The notes under the pieces were generated by a model. The model was not told where the DNA came from. It made no database searches and saw only the letters and a list, made by a program, of their open reading frames with translations. Below, in pieces: positions 33,727 through 42,271 of a stretch of 64,000 nt of DNA. Position 1 is the stretch's first letter. Every line of letters starts with the position of its first letter. The position numbers were made by a program, and so were the translations under genes. The stretch is from Actinomyces sp. oral taxon 414. Its GTDB lineage: Bacteria; Actinomycetota; Actinomycetes; Actinomycetales; Actinomycetaceae. The stretch lies in NCBI RefSeq assembly GCF_001278845.1, contig NZ_CP012590.1:2170001-2234000 (forward strand), read 5' to 3'.

Positions 33727-34686
33727 ATGAGTACAGCAGAGGCGCTCCAAACGCTTCACACTGCGACCGTCTCGCAGCACGGTCTCATCACAACCGCGCA
33801 GGCGGCCCGGATCGGCATCAGTCGCACCACGCTCGCCCGCCTCGTGGGCGGTGAAGCGCTTGCGCGCATTCGTCACGGGGTGTACGCCCTGCCCTCATCC
33901 GACGGCGATCCCGATCAGGATCTTCGCGCAGCATGGCTGAGCACCGACCCCCGGCGCTTCGCCGATGAGCGGGCCCGCGCCGTCGACACCCCCGTCGTTT
34001 CGCACGCCTCGGCGTCCGCCCTGCACCGCATAGGGGACCTCATCCCCATCCGGCACTCCTTCACCGCTCCGCAGCGCAAGCAGACGCGGCAGACCGACAT
34101 CCGCTACCACCGCGCGGCGCTCGACCCCGCCGAGATCACCCTGGTCAACGACATGCCCGTCACCACCGTCCCCCGAACGCTCGCGGATCTGGCCGCCGCC
34201 TACGCCGATGACGACCATCTCGCCTCCATGGTGCGCGATGCCCTCAGCACTTCCAGCGCCACCCTCGAGGCGATCGCGACGGCGCTCGATGCGCACGCGG
34301 CGAAACGGGGCCTCGCCTCAGGCATGGATCTGGTCAACCAGTACCTGATATTGGCGGGAGCTCCGCGCACGGCCGTCGATGTCGCCCGGTTCGCGGCACC
34401 CGCTCTCGTCGTCCCTCTCCTCCAGGATCGCGAGGCGATGTCCCAACTGGCCCGGTCCCTCTCCCACTACTTCAACACCGTTGACACTCAACTCGCCGAA
34501 CAGATCTCCGCCATGACGCCAGCTTTTAAAACCGCAGCAAAAATACTGCGCCATCACATTAATCTGCCCGACGAAAAACCGTCCAACCTCGCGCAAGCGT
34601 TCTCGCATATCCAGAAATCTACCCTATCGCATAATCAGGCTCCGACCGAGAAGGGCATCAATGATCGACTCGCCGAAAGCGCTTAG
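33727..34686 (+). CDS. AbiEi-type antitoxin / transcriptional regulator
   Basis: 319 residues. The N-terminal winged helix (HGLITTAQAARIGISRTTLARLVGGE, then RHGVYALPSS) matches AbiEi_4-type proteins, antitoxins of type IV systems and repressors of their own operon. The middle (VVSHASASALHRIGDLIP, then DMPVTTVPRTLADLAA) is the usual AbiEi C-terminal domain, followed by a longer helical tail. The gene overlaps the toxin start by 26 bp. A perfect 19-bp inverted repeat lies at its promoter. Because the toxin is truncated, this antitoxin may now be an orphan or may act in trans. Confidence 0.8.
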   Translation: MSTAEALQTLHTATVSQHGLITTAQAARIGISRTTLARLVGGEALARIRHGVYALPSSDGDPDQDLRAAWLSTDPRRFADERARAVDTPVVSHASASALHRIGDLIPIRHSFTAPQRKQTRQTDIRYHRAALDPAEITLVNDMPVTTVPRTLADLAAAYADDDHLASMVRDALSTSSATLEAIATALDAHAAKRGLASGMDLVNQYLILAGAPRTAVDVARFAAPALVVPLLQDREAMSQLARSLSHYFNTVDTQLAEQISAMTPAFKTAAKILRHHINLPDEKPSNLAQAFSHIQKSTLSHNQAPTEKGINDRLAESA

Positions 34687-34871
34687 TCTCAGAAAATCCA
34701 TCAACGCTCGGATTAGATCAGAGGCGAAGAGGCGGGAAGTACTTCCAGGGGAAATCCGCAAGCAGTACGTCTTCAGTCTCTTCTTCAAGCAGCTGTTCGC
34801 CCATGATGTCGATCACTGGATGCTCCTCGGAGGAAATACGCTTCTCATACGCATTGAGGAGGGAGATTCAC
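34661..34871 (+). pseudogene. AbiEii-type nucleotidyltransferase toxin, truncated
   Basis: Starts at ATG 34661 behind GAGAAGG, overlapping the antitoxin stop. About 70 codons remain: the helical start (SLRKSINARIRSEAKRREVL), then QYVFSLFFKQLFAHD and the beginning of the nucleotidyltransferase fold (WMLLGGNTLLIRI). A MITE begins at 34872, and the catalytic Asp-x-Asp part expected next is not found beyond it. The toxin is therefore inactive. Confidence 0.75.
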
Positions 34872-35033
34872 TGAGCTCTTCTCACCAGAAAGCCCCCCGA
34901 ATTGACCGGGATCGGCCTGATGGCGTGGGGCGGTGCGACCCCCGTGCGCATCAGTTTCACTTTATACCCATCCTTCGCGTGTCACCACGCCGATCTCCGC
35001 CTCTGGGCCGCCGATTCTGGTGAGAAAATCCCA
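34872..35033. mobile_element. MITE related to the IS5-like element (copy a)
   Basis: 162 bp with imperfect 19-bp ends TGAGCTCTTCTCACCAGAA and TTCTGGTGAGAAAATCCCA. The ends match the 15550-16538 element (TGAGCCTTTCTCACCAG) with a few changes, and the interior is shared in part with copy b (ACCGGGATCGGC, CACGCCGATCT-type blocks). It has no gene and truncates the AbiEii-type toxin. Confidence 0.78.
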
Positions 35034-35476
35034 ATCTTCTCGACGTGCAGAACGCTCGACGGCGGCCTTGCACGGGTTCGTCGGAATAGTCGAGAGATCG
35101 CGCTCGTTCCGGTCGGGGGCTGGACTCGTTCCTTCCGGCTCGGGTGTCCGTGTCGGGTCCGGCCGGGGTGCGGGGGCGGTCTCGGTGGGTTCGGCCCGGT
35201 TGGTGCTGGAGGTGCTGTTGTGGCTGGTGGGGTAGTATAGTGAACAGGGTGTCATGTTGCATGTTTGCAAGATGGCGTTCCGACACCGACTTTTCCTCAT
35301 GACCTGGTTGAAAGTTGGCGCGCGGAGGGCTCTGAGGGCCGTCGGTGGCGCTTGGCGTGATTGCGCCACTATGTGCTAGTCTGAGCCCGGTGCTGGCCGG
35401 TTCGCAGGGGTGCTCCCGGGGCCGGTGGCGCTCCGGGCCCTCGAAGTGGCGTCATACCGCCGCTCTCGGAGGCAGG
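35034..35476. other. Non-coding region between MITE a and the CRISPR-like repeats
   Basis: No remaining part of the toxin and no other gene is recognised. GC-poor stretches include GGGTAGTATAGTGAAC near 35231, resembling a -10 box, and TGTCATGTTGCATGTTTGC. It could be a leader or a remnant of deleted DNA. Confidence 0.4.
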
Positions 35477-35586
35477 GGTCAGGGAGCACCACGCACCTGT
35501 AGGTGCATTGAGACGGCCGTAGCGTTCATGATTCCTCCTAGAAATCATGGTCAGGGAGCACCACGCACTTGTAGGCGTGTTGAGCC
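35477..35586. repeat. Two 38-bp direct repeats with a 34-bp gap (possible CRISPR relic)
   Basis: GGTCAGGGAGCACCACGCAC begins both copies (35477-35514, 35549-35586). The first continues CTGTAGGTGCATTGAGAC and the second is diverged at its 3' end, as terminal CRISPR repeats often are. GCACCTGTAGGTGC within the repeat is palindromic. The gap is 34 bp, a normal spacer size. A MITE starts inside the end of copy 2. No cas gene is in the window, so a CRISPR origin is unproven. Confidence 0.4.
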
Positions 35587-35766
35587 TTTCTCACCAGAAA
35601 TATCCGCAGACGGACCGGGATCGGCGTGATGGCACGGGAAAACTCGAGGTGACGCAGGGCGTTGCCACCCCCGTGCGCGCCACACTCACTCCGCACCCAC
35701 CCTTCCTTCCCGCACCATTGCGCCGATCTTCGTCCCTGGGTCGCCGGTTCTGGTGAGAAAGGCTCA
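35581..35766. mobile_element. MITE related to the IS5-like element (copy b)
   Basis: 186 bp with perfect 19-bp ends TGAGCCTTTCTCACCAGAA. The right interior (CCTTCCCGCACCATTGCGCC) is close to the right interior of the IS5-like element near 16480-16500, showing that the MITE derives from that IS. No coding capacity. Confidence 0.82.
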
Positions 35767-35848
35767 CTCAGGACATAGATCTGGCAAGGGTCAACGAACG
35801 ACTGGGAAGGTTATGCAGCGGGCGGTGGTGTGGGGCGGCGGCGCAGTC

Positions 35849-35941
35849 CGCGAGATTGCCGGGTAACCCGCGAGAACGTCACTTAACCCGCGAGAACGTA
35901 CCTCTAGCAGACGTTCTCGTGGGTTAAGTGGCGATCTCGCG
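35849..35941. repeat. Palindrome with loop ACCTCTAGCAG (second copy)
   Basis: Arms CACTTAACCCGCGAGAACGT (35880-35899) and its complement with one mismatch (35911-35930) around the same 11-base loop as at 22293-22303. Flanking units CGCGAGAACGT and GCGATCTCGCGG also recur. Confidence 0.65.
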
Positions 35942-36117
35942 GATCGGGGCGCCTGAGCCGGCCCCGCGGAGGCGCTCTCGCGGGGCCGGCGCGGTCGAAC
36001 GGGGCGCCCGCCCGGTCCGCGACCGCCCTCCACGCAGGTGTCCGCGCCGGCGCCAACGTCATGGACCTCGCCGAGGCGGGCGACCGCCCTCCCCACAGGG
36101 CCCGCGGCGGCGCCAGT

Positions 36118-36237
36118 TGTCCAAATCTGCCACAAAGGCCCGGATCGGGCCGGAACGCGCGAGAAGAAACGTTGATATTCCGCGGTTTCATTCGCGGCCG
36201 ATCCCGGCCCGGGGCGCCTTTGTGGCAGATTTGGACA
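36118..36237. repeat. 120-bp hairpin element, copy 1
   Basis: Perfect 22-bp inverted ends containing TCCAAATCTGCCACAAAGGC enclose a conserved interior with GCGAGAAGAAACGTTGATAT and CGCGGCCGATCCCGG. The 61855-61974 copy has the same length, ends and interior, and about 20-35 bp on each side are also similar. No gene; a MITE or structured RNA element. Confidence 0.75.
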
Positions 36238-36365
36238 CGCCCCCGCCCCAGGTCGCCACAGGAGCCCCACCAGCACCACTTGGACGATCCCAGAATAACC
36301 TTGTGCCATGATCTCACCAGATCCAGGGGGAAGCGTCGGTCGGGCCCGCCCCTCCCGCCGGAGGG

Positions 36366-39300
36366 TCACCACAGCTTGACCCGCTCCCACCAGTCGGGTG
36401 CGTAGGGGCCCAGGGCCGCCACCGCCCGGTAGTCGGCGTAGCACTCGGCCAGCAGCACCGGTGGCACCTCGGCCAGCGGCACGGCCCGGCGGCCCTCGCC
36501 GCGCCGCAGCTCCAGAACGCCGGTGGCGCAGGGGACCCTCTGCTCCGGCATGAGGGCGCCGGAGAAGGTGAGCACCGCCGTCAGGTCCGCCTCAGCGAAG
36601 GGCCGGACGTACTCGGTGAACCAGTTCTCGTCCCTCATCGGCCCGCGCCGGTAGCCGCGGCCGATGGCCGCCGCCCGAAACTCGAAGACGTCGGTCATGT
36701 GTCCCTCGAAGTTGTCCAGCCGCCTCTGGTCCGGTTCGAAGGAGGGGGCGGTGGCGTCCAACTGGTCGAACAGGGGCTCGATCTCGTAGTCGGCCAGGTG
36801 CTGCCGCCAGGCGGCCGCGGCCTCGGGGCCCAGCAGCGTGCCGTGGGCGATGGTCACCCGCGCCTCGTCGTCGAGCTCGACGACGCCGTCGTCGAGGCCG
36901 ATGAGAGCGCCGCCGGCCTCGGGGCGCAGACTCACCGGCCCGCCCTCCGGCGGAATCGCCGTCCAGATCAGGCGCTGAGCGAGGACGGACATGAGCGGGT
37001 GGGCGAGCAGATGCTCGCGCCACTGGCCGGCCCGCCGGCTCCGCTGGAGGCACATGGCCTCGCGCAGCCGCTCGGTCTGGGCGGCCAGGACGGTCCTGGC
37101 CTCCTTGCGCGCCACGCTCAGCCGCTTCTTGGCGGCCTTGACGACCTCGGCGCCCTCACCGGCGCGGGGCGCGGGCAGGCCGGCCCGACTCCTGCCATCG
37201 GGGCCGGTGACGCGGATCTTCAAGTCCGGTGTCAATCGGCCGGTGAACTCGCGCTCCCCGTAAGACAGGCGCAGCAGACCGTCGTCGTCGAAGCCCGCCG
37301 CCGGGACGGTGCGGTCTGCCAGCTCCTCATCGCTCCACCCCCGCTCGGAGGCGATCTCCCGCACCAGGGCGGCGGCCGTGGCCTGGATGCCCGCCATCTT
37401 GTGGCGCCGGGCGACGCCCAGCAGCACCTGCAGCGCCCGGTCCCGCCCATTGGCGCGCAGCGCGCGAAGAAGGGCCTCGAGCTGGGCGCGACGCAGCGGA
37501 TTGTCCCGCATGAAGTCGCGCACCAGCTCGGCCAGCTCGCCGTCGTCCATGCACACCGCGAAGGCCACCAGACCCTTATCCGCCATGGCCGAACCCAGGT
37601 ACTCGCCCTGGAATTTCGCGTAGGCGGCGGCGATGCGGGCCTTGAGCGTGACGGCGGCCTCCTTCTGCGCGATCTCCAGGTAGCGCGCCTGCCGCTCATC
37701 GGTCTGGCAGCGCACCAGCCACTGCTGGTTCTCGTCGTAGCGCTGCTTGCCGACGGCCTCGGCGAGTCTGCGGCTCTCCTCCGGGTCGGGGTGGCGGGTG
37801 TCCCGGGCGATCCAGGCCCGCACGAGGAAGGCTCCCAGCGCCCGGGCGTCCCCGGCGTCCAGCAGGGAGGTGTACAGGCCGATCAGGCCCCGGCCGTCGG
37901 GGTTCCTCAGACGATCGGCCAGCACCACCCACCAGCGGATGATCTGCTCGGGCACCGGCTCGCCGTCGGCCCAGCGCACCGGCGGCGCGTCCCGCCACTC
38001 CAGCCACTGCGGGCCCGCCGAGGCGTTCTGCGCGAGTCCCGCCCGCGCCTCCTCGAGGAGGACCCCGGGCGCCAGGAGGGTGGACGTGTCGCCCCCGCAG
38101 GCGCCCACGGCCTCCAGGAGGGCGGCGCGCACCAGCGGCGACTCCTCCGTCTCCAGGGCCCGGCGCAGCACCGGCAGGGAGCGTTCGGGGTCCAGCGACC
38201 CCAACCACGAGGCGGCCGAACGGCGGATGCCCTCATCGGGGTCCCGCAGGAGCGGCTCGGCCAGGAGCAGCGCCCCGTCCGAATCAGCTAGCAGGGCCTG
38301 CGCCCGGCTGCGGGCGCGCACCGAGGAGCCGACGGCGAGGGCGGCGACGGCGGGCATGAGCTCGACGGGCAGGCGGGGGAAGTAGGCGAGGACGTTCAGG
38401 GCGCGCGGCGCCGTGGTGGTCTTAGCGAGTTTGCCCGCGACCAGGTCCGGGTGCTGGGACGCCCACGGCCACAGCACGCGCGGGTCGGTCAGATCCCAGA
38501 AGAATTCGGTCATGCGCGCGCTGACCGACGCGCCCATCCGGGCCAGGAGCTCCTCGACCGCGCGCGGGTCGGTGTCCGGGTCGTAGCGGCAGAAGACGGC
38601 GGAGTCCAGGTTCGGCGAGGAGCGCTGGGACTCCAGCCGCACCAGGTGCGTCATGGACAGGCCGGTCAGCCAGCTCTCGATCCAGACGATCCTGTGCCTC
38701 CTCACGATCCTGGGCAATCCTGTGGCCCGCCCGTCGGCGACGGCGATGAAGTGCTCGACGTCCACCTCCGTGGCCCCCTCCCGGCGGGCGACCTCCTCAC
38801 GGGGGATCGGGCCATGCGGATCCCACCGGTCGTCGACGACGCGGTTGAGGATCCGCCACAGCTCACCCTTGACCTCCTCGGCGGAGCGGTCGTCCAGGGC
38901 GCCGATCCCGGGCAGGGTCGGCGGCTCCCGGTCCGCCTCCCGCATCGCCCACCGGGTGAAGGCCAGGCGGGCCCGCGTCTGTTCGACAGGCGCGGCGAGC
39001 GCCGGGTTGTCCCGCGCGGCCTCGTCGAGCACCCCGCAGTCCTCGGGGGCGGCGGCCACGTGGTCGATGAGGGCCGCGGCCCGCTTGAGCCCGGCCCGGC
39101 TCCTGGCGGCCCGCCCCGCCAGGACCTCCCTCAGCCGCTCGCGCCGCTCGTCGGCGGGGATGCGCCCCAGCAGGCCGATCGCCTCGCGGCGGATGTCCTC
39201 GCACTCGTGGAGGGTCTGGGGGACGAGCAGGTGGGCCAGGGGCGCCACTGCCATGGGGCGCGCCGAGACCAGGCGCACCAGCCGGACGCGGTCGTACTTG

Positions 39301-40043
39301 CCGAGGCGCCGCAGAATCGTGACGGGGATCCTCCGCCCGTTCTCCTCCAGGTAGTCCGGCAGGCCGGGGAGGTCGTCGCCCCAGCTCCTCACGCCCCGGT
39401 CGATGTAAGCGGCGAGGATCCACACCCTGAGCATTATCTCGGGGATGCGCGCCTCGTCGACGCCCTCGACCCGCAGCAGGCGGGCCAACCGCCCGGGCGT
39501 CCACCCGGGCCGGTCCCGCGCGATCCGCGGTGCGTCATCGGCGGTAGCGCAGGTCTTGAGCACGTCCACAATGAGGACGCGCAGCCAGTCGGGCACGTAC
39601 GACCGCCCGGCGGGAGGGTGCTTACGGGAGTAGTCGGTGCTCCTAATGGCGCACAGCATCCCGCCCAGGCGCACCCACTGGGGCGCGCTCAGCGCCCCGT
39701 CGCGGTACAGGGGATCGCGCAGTTCGCGGATGACATCGCCGCGATCCCGGGGCGGGACGGCCATCCGCTCGGGCCAGCGCACGCCCACCCCGCTCAGGAG
39801 CTGCGCATTCTCGTCTCCGATATAGCCGTAGCGGTTCTCCTCGAGGCAGCCGAACAAGTGGTCCGTCTCCTCGCAGGCATCGATCCGCTCGACCACCTCG
39901 GGGTCCTCCCCGGTTAGGACGTAATCGACGGCGCGGACGTGCAGCTGCGGGTCAACGGCGCGCAGCGGCAGCAGGGCCCGGGACAGCACCCGACGGTCGC
40001 GGGACGCGGGTTCATCCGGGCTCGCGGGCGGGGCATCGGTCAT
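36366..40043 (-). CDS. DUF4132 domain protein (paralogue 4, operon-linked)
   Basis: 1225 residues from ATG 40043 behind GAGGAGG. It shares the N-terminal VLSRALLPLRAVDPQLHVRA region with paralogue 3, then HEAT-like helices, the IIRWWVVLADRLRNPDGRG block and the DUF4132 core (ELADRTVPAAGFDDDGLLRL, RKEARTVLAAQTERLREAMC). The C-terminus is DLTAVLTFSGALMPEQRVPC and PPVLLAECYADYRAVAALGP. It lies 139 bp after the SWIM gene and last in the minus-strand unit that starts with the restriction-modification genes. It corresponds to YehI of E. coli by domain and neighbourhood. Function unknown. Confidence 0.87.
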   Translation of the reverse strand: MTDAPPASPDEPASRDRRVLSRALLPLRAVDPQLHVRAVDYVLTGEDPEVVERIDACEETDHLFGCLEENRYGYIGDENAQLLSGVGVRWPERMAVPPRDRGDVIRELRDPLYRDGALSAPQWVRLGGMLCAIRSTDYSRKHPPAGRSYVPDWLRVLIVDVLKTCATADDAPRIARDRPGWTPGRLARLLRVEGVDEARIPEIMLRVWILAAYIDRGVRSWGDDLPGLPDYLEENGRRIPVTILRRLGKYDRVRLVRLVSARPMAVAPLAHLLVPQTLHECEDIRREAIGLLGRIPADERRERLREVLAGRAARSRAGLKRAAALIDHVAAAPEDCGVLDEAARDNPALAAPVEQTRARLAFTRWAMREADREPPTLPGIGALDDRSAEEVKGELWRILNRVVDDRWDPHGPIPREEVARREGATEVDVEHFIAVADGRATGLPRIVRRHRIVWIESWLTGLSMTHLVRLESQRSSPNLDSAVFCRYDPDTDPRAVEELLARMGASVSARMTEFFWDLTDPRVLWPWASQHPDLVAGKLAKTTTAPRALNVLAYFPRLPVELMPAVAALAVGSSVRARSRAQALLADSDGALLLAEPLLRDPDEGIRRSAASWLGSLDPERSLPVLRRALETEESPLVRAALLEAVGACGGDTSTLLAPGVLLEEARAGLAQNASAGPQWLEWRDAPPVRWADGEPVPEQIIRWWVVLADRLRNPDGRGLIGLYTSLLDAGDARALGAFLVRAWIARDTRHPDPEESRRLAEAVGKQRYDENQQWLVRCQTDERQARYLEIAQKEAAVTLKARIAAAYAKFQGEYLGSAMADKGLVAFAVCMDDGELAELVRDFMRDNPLRRAQLEALLRALRANGRDRALQVLLGVARRHKMAGIQATAAALVREIASERGWSDEELADRTVPAAGFDDDGLLRLSYGEREFTGRLTPDLKIRVTGPDGRSRAGLPAPRAGEGAEVVKAAKKRLSVARKEARTVLAAQTERLREAMCLQRSRRAGQWREHLLAHPLMSVLAQRLIWTAIPPEGGPVSLRPEAGGALIGLDDGVVELDDEARVTIAHGTLLGPEAAAAWRQHLADYEIEPLFDQLDATAPSFEPDQRRLDNFEGHMTDVFEFRAAAIGRGYRRGPMRDENWFTEYVRPFAEADLTAVLTFSGALMPEQRVPCATGVLELRRGEGRRAVPLAEVPPVLLAECYADYRAVAALGPYAPDWWERVKLW

Positions 40044-40182
40044 AGCGGCGGTCCTCCTCGGCTCGGCGGGCGGCGGCGCCGGCGGGCGGTCGCGGAACCG
40101 GCGTCGTGCTGCAAGGGTATCGGCGGGCGCCGACACGAATGCGGGCCCGCCGCGCAAGGGGATGCGCCCGCCGGCCGGCCCC

Positions 40183-42270
40183 TCAGGCGGCCAGGGCCCG
40201 CACCCGGTCCGCCACCGCGCAGGCGCGCAGCACCGCCCCGGCCCCGGGTCGGGCGACCACCTCCTCCAGGGCGGCGGCCAGGGTCGTCAGCTGCATCTGA
40301 CGGGCTGCGCGGGCGCGGGTGGTCAGCACGTGCGCCGTCATGCCCTCGGGGGTCAGCGCCCCCGAGGCCGCCAGGTTCGTCAGGGCCTCGCGGATATCGG
40401 CGCACAGGGTCTCGACGGGCCCCCGTTCGCGCCCGGGCGCCACGGCCACCGCCCGGGCGCGCAGGCCCTCCAGGCGCTTGGAGAGCCTGCGGAGGAAGCG
40501 GTGGGAGTCCGCCCGCACCGTGGACAGGGAGGGGGCCAGCAGCTTCAGCGCGCCGTCGGAGTGCACGAAGACGCCGGTGGGGCGCTCCGCCTCGACGGTG
40601 AGGGCGACGACGGGCAGGTTGCGCGCCAGGAGGGAGGCCACGAACCGCGACTCCGCCCCGACCGGGTCCAGGCGCAGCAGATGCGTCCGGCCGCCGGTGT
40701 CGCGCACCGGCCACACGTACTCCTGGTGGACCTCGTCCAGGTCGATGCGCCCCAGGCCGTCGTCGGCCACCAGGAGCAGGCGCACGCGCGGCGCCGCGGC
40801 CTCGAAGCCCGCGGCCCCGGGGCCGCTCTGGAAGGCGTCGAGCTCGGCGGCCAGGCCGGGCAGGTCGACGTCGTCGAAACCGCCCCGGCTGACCGCCGTC
40901 GTACGGCTCGAAGGCGCCAGGTCCCCGTCGGCGCGCCGGGCGGCGCCCTGCAGGCGCAGCGGGGCGGACAGCAGCGCCCCGATGGAGACGCCCCACAGCG
41001 AGACGGCGCCCTCGGAGCGCTGGAAGCCGGGGTCGGCCCCGGCGGCCCGGCCCGTGGTCACCGACTCCAACCGGTGGTGCTCGGCGTCCCAGAAGCGGGC
41101 CGTCACGCCCCGCGAGCCCGACGGCGTGCGCCACCACAGGGCGGACAGCGGCACGAGCAGGCCGGGCTCGGTCTGCCGGGTCCCGGAGCGCCCCAGCAGC
41201 ACCGGGTCGGGGGCGCCCGGTGCGGCCAGGACGGCGCGGGCTAGGGACCAGGCGGCGGCCAGCGAGCCCAGGGCGCGCGCCTCGTCGACCGCGTCCTCGC
41301 GGCGCGCCACCGCGCCCAGCGTCCCGGCGGCTGCGGTGAGCAGCCGGGAGGGGCGCGCCATCCCCTCCAGGCGGGCCGCCCGGGCCAGCCGCTCCAGTTC
41401 GCGGGCGCTGCGGGCCCCGGCGCGGGAGATTCCGGCGGCCACGACGCCCTCAATGGCCCCGGCCGCCGCGCCGAGGACGTCGCGGCCCCCGTCGCTCAGA
41501 CGGGCGCTGCCTTGCGGCCAGGGCCAGTCCCGGCCCCGGGCGGCGAAGATCCGCACGACGGCCTGCAGGCACCAGGCGGCGCGCGCGACCTGGGAGTGGC
41601 GCCCGGAGACGACCATGCCCCGCGGCCCCAGGCCCGCGACAATGACGACCTCGGGGGAGCCCGGCCAGGTCACGGCCAGGCGCCCGGGCGCGCCGCCGAT
41701 CTCCAGGCCCTCGACCAGGGCCCCGGCCCCGATCCCGGCCAGGGCGGCGGCGACGCGGCGGGCAGCGGGCACCCCCAGGGCCTTCTCCACGGCCGCGGGC
41801 TCCCAGGCCAGGACCTCGGCCAGGAGGGCGTCGGTGGACTCGTCCGCCGGGGTCTCGCCCGCGGCCTCGCCTTCGCCCTCGGCCTGCGGGCCGCCGTCCG
41901 GGCCGGCCCGCTCCTCCCCCGCCGATCCCGCGCGCCCGCCGTCCGGGCCGGCCCCGGCGGGGCGGTCGGCGCAGGCCCCGCGCAGCCACAGGCAGGCGGC
42001 GACGACGTGGATGCACACCCCGGCGACCGGGCAGGGGCAGCGCGCCAGGGCGGGCCCGCCCGGCGGGAGCACGACCTCGACGGGCGCATCCCCCACCGCC
42101 GCGACCACGGCGTCGTCGCCGACCCGCACCGGGCGGACCCTCCCGGCGGCGACCTCCGCCCGGCCGCGGCGCACCAGGCCCCGGTTGGCCAGGGCCGCCA
42201 GGGCGACGTCGTCGAAGGCGGCGTAGACGCCGGTCCACTGCGGCAGGCCCCCCGCCGCCGGCTCCTCCAT
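40183..42270 (-). CDS. SWIM zinc-finger protein (YehQ-like)
   Basis: 695 residues from ATG 42270, two bases after the upstream stop codon's neighbourhood (TGAGATG). The SWIM finger CxCx5CxH is Cys78, Cys80, Cys86 and His88 (CPCPVAGVCIHVV). An acidic Gly/Ala/Pro linker (about residues 100-150) leads to a long helical and beta region without recognisable enzyme motifs. SWIM fingers bind DNA or proteins. The E. coli yeh cluster has a SWIM protein (YehQ) next to VWA, DUF5682 and MoxR genes, the same set as here, so it is likely a target-binding or adaptor component. Confidence 0.82.
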   Translation of the reverse strand: MEEPAAGGLPQWTGVYAAFDDVALAALANRGLVRRGRAEVAAGRVRPVRVGDDAVVAAVGDAPVEVVLPPGGPALARCPCPVAGVCIHVVAACLWLRGACADRPAGAGPDGGRAGSAGEERAGPDGGPQAEGEGEAAGETPADESTDALLAEVLAWEPAAVEKALGVPAARRVAAALAGIGAGALVEGLEIGGAPGRLAVTWPGSPEVVIVAGLGPRGMVVSGRHSQVARAAWCLQAVVRIFAARGRDWPWPQGSARLSDGGRDVLGAAAGAIEGVVAAGISRAGARSARELERLARAARLEGMARPSRLLTAAAGTLGAVARREDAVDEARALGSLAAAWSLARAVLAAPGAPDPVLLGRSGTRQTEPGLLVPLSALWWRTPSGSRGVTARFWDAEHHRLESVTTGRAAGADPGFQRSEGAVSLWGVSIGALLSAPLRLQGAARRADGDLAPSSRTTAVSRGGFDDVDLPGLAAELDAFQSGPGAAGFEAAAPRVRLLLVADDGLGRIDLDEVHQEYVWPVRDTGGRTHLLRLDPVGAESRFVASLLARNLPVVALTVEAERPTGVFVHSDGALKLLAPSLSTVRADSHRFLRRLSKRLEGLRARAVAVAPGRERGPVETLCADIREALTNLAASGALTPEGMTAHVLTTRARAARQMQLTTLAAALEEVVARPGAGAVLRACAVADRVRALAA

Positions 42271-42271
42271 C

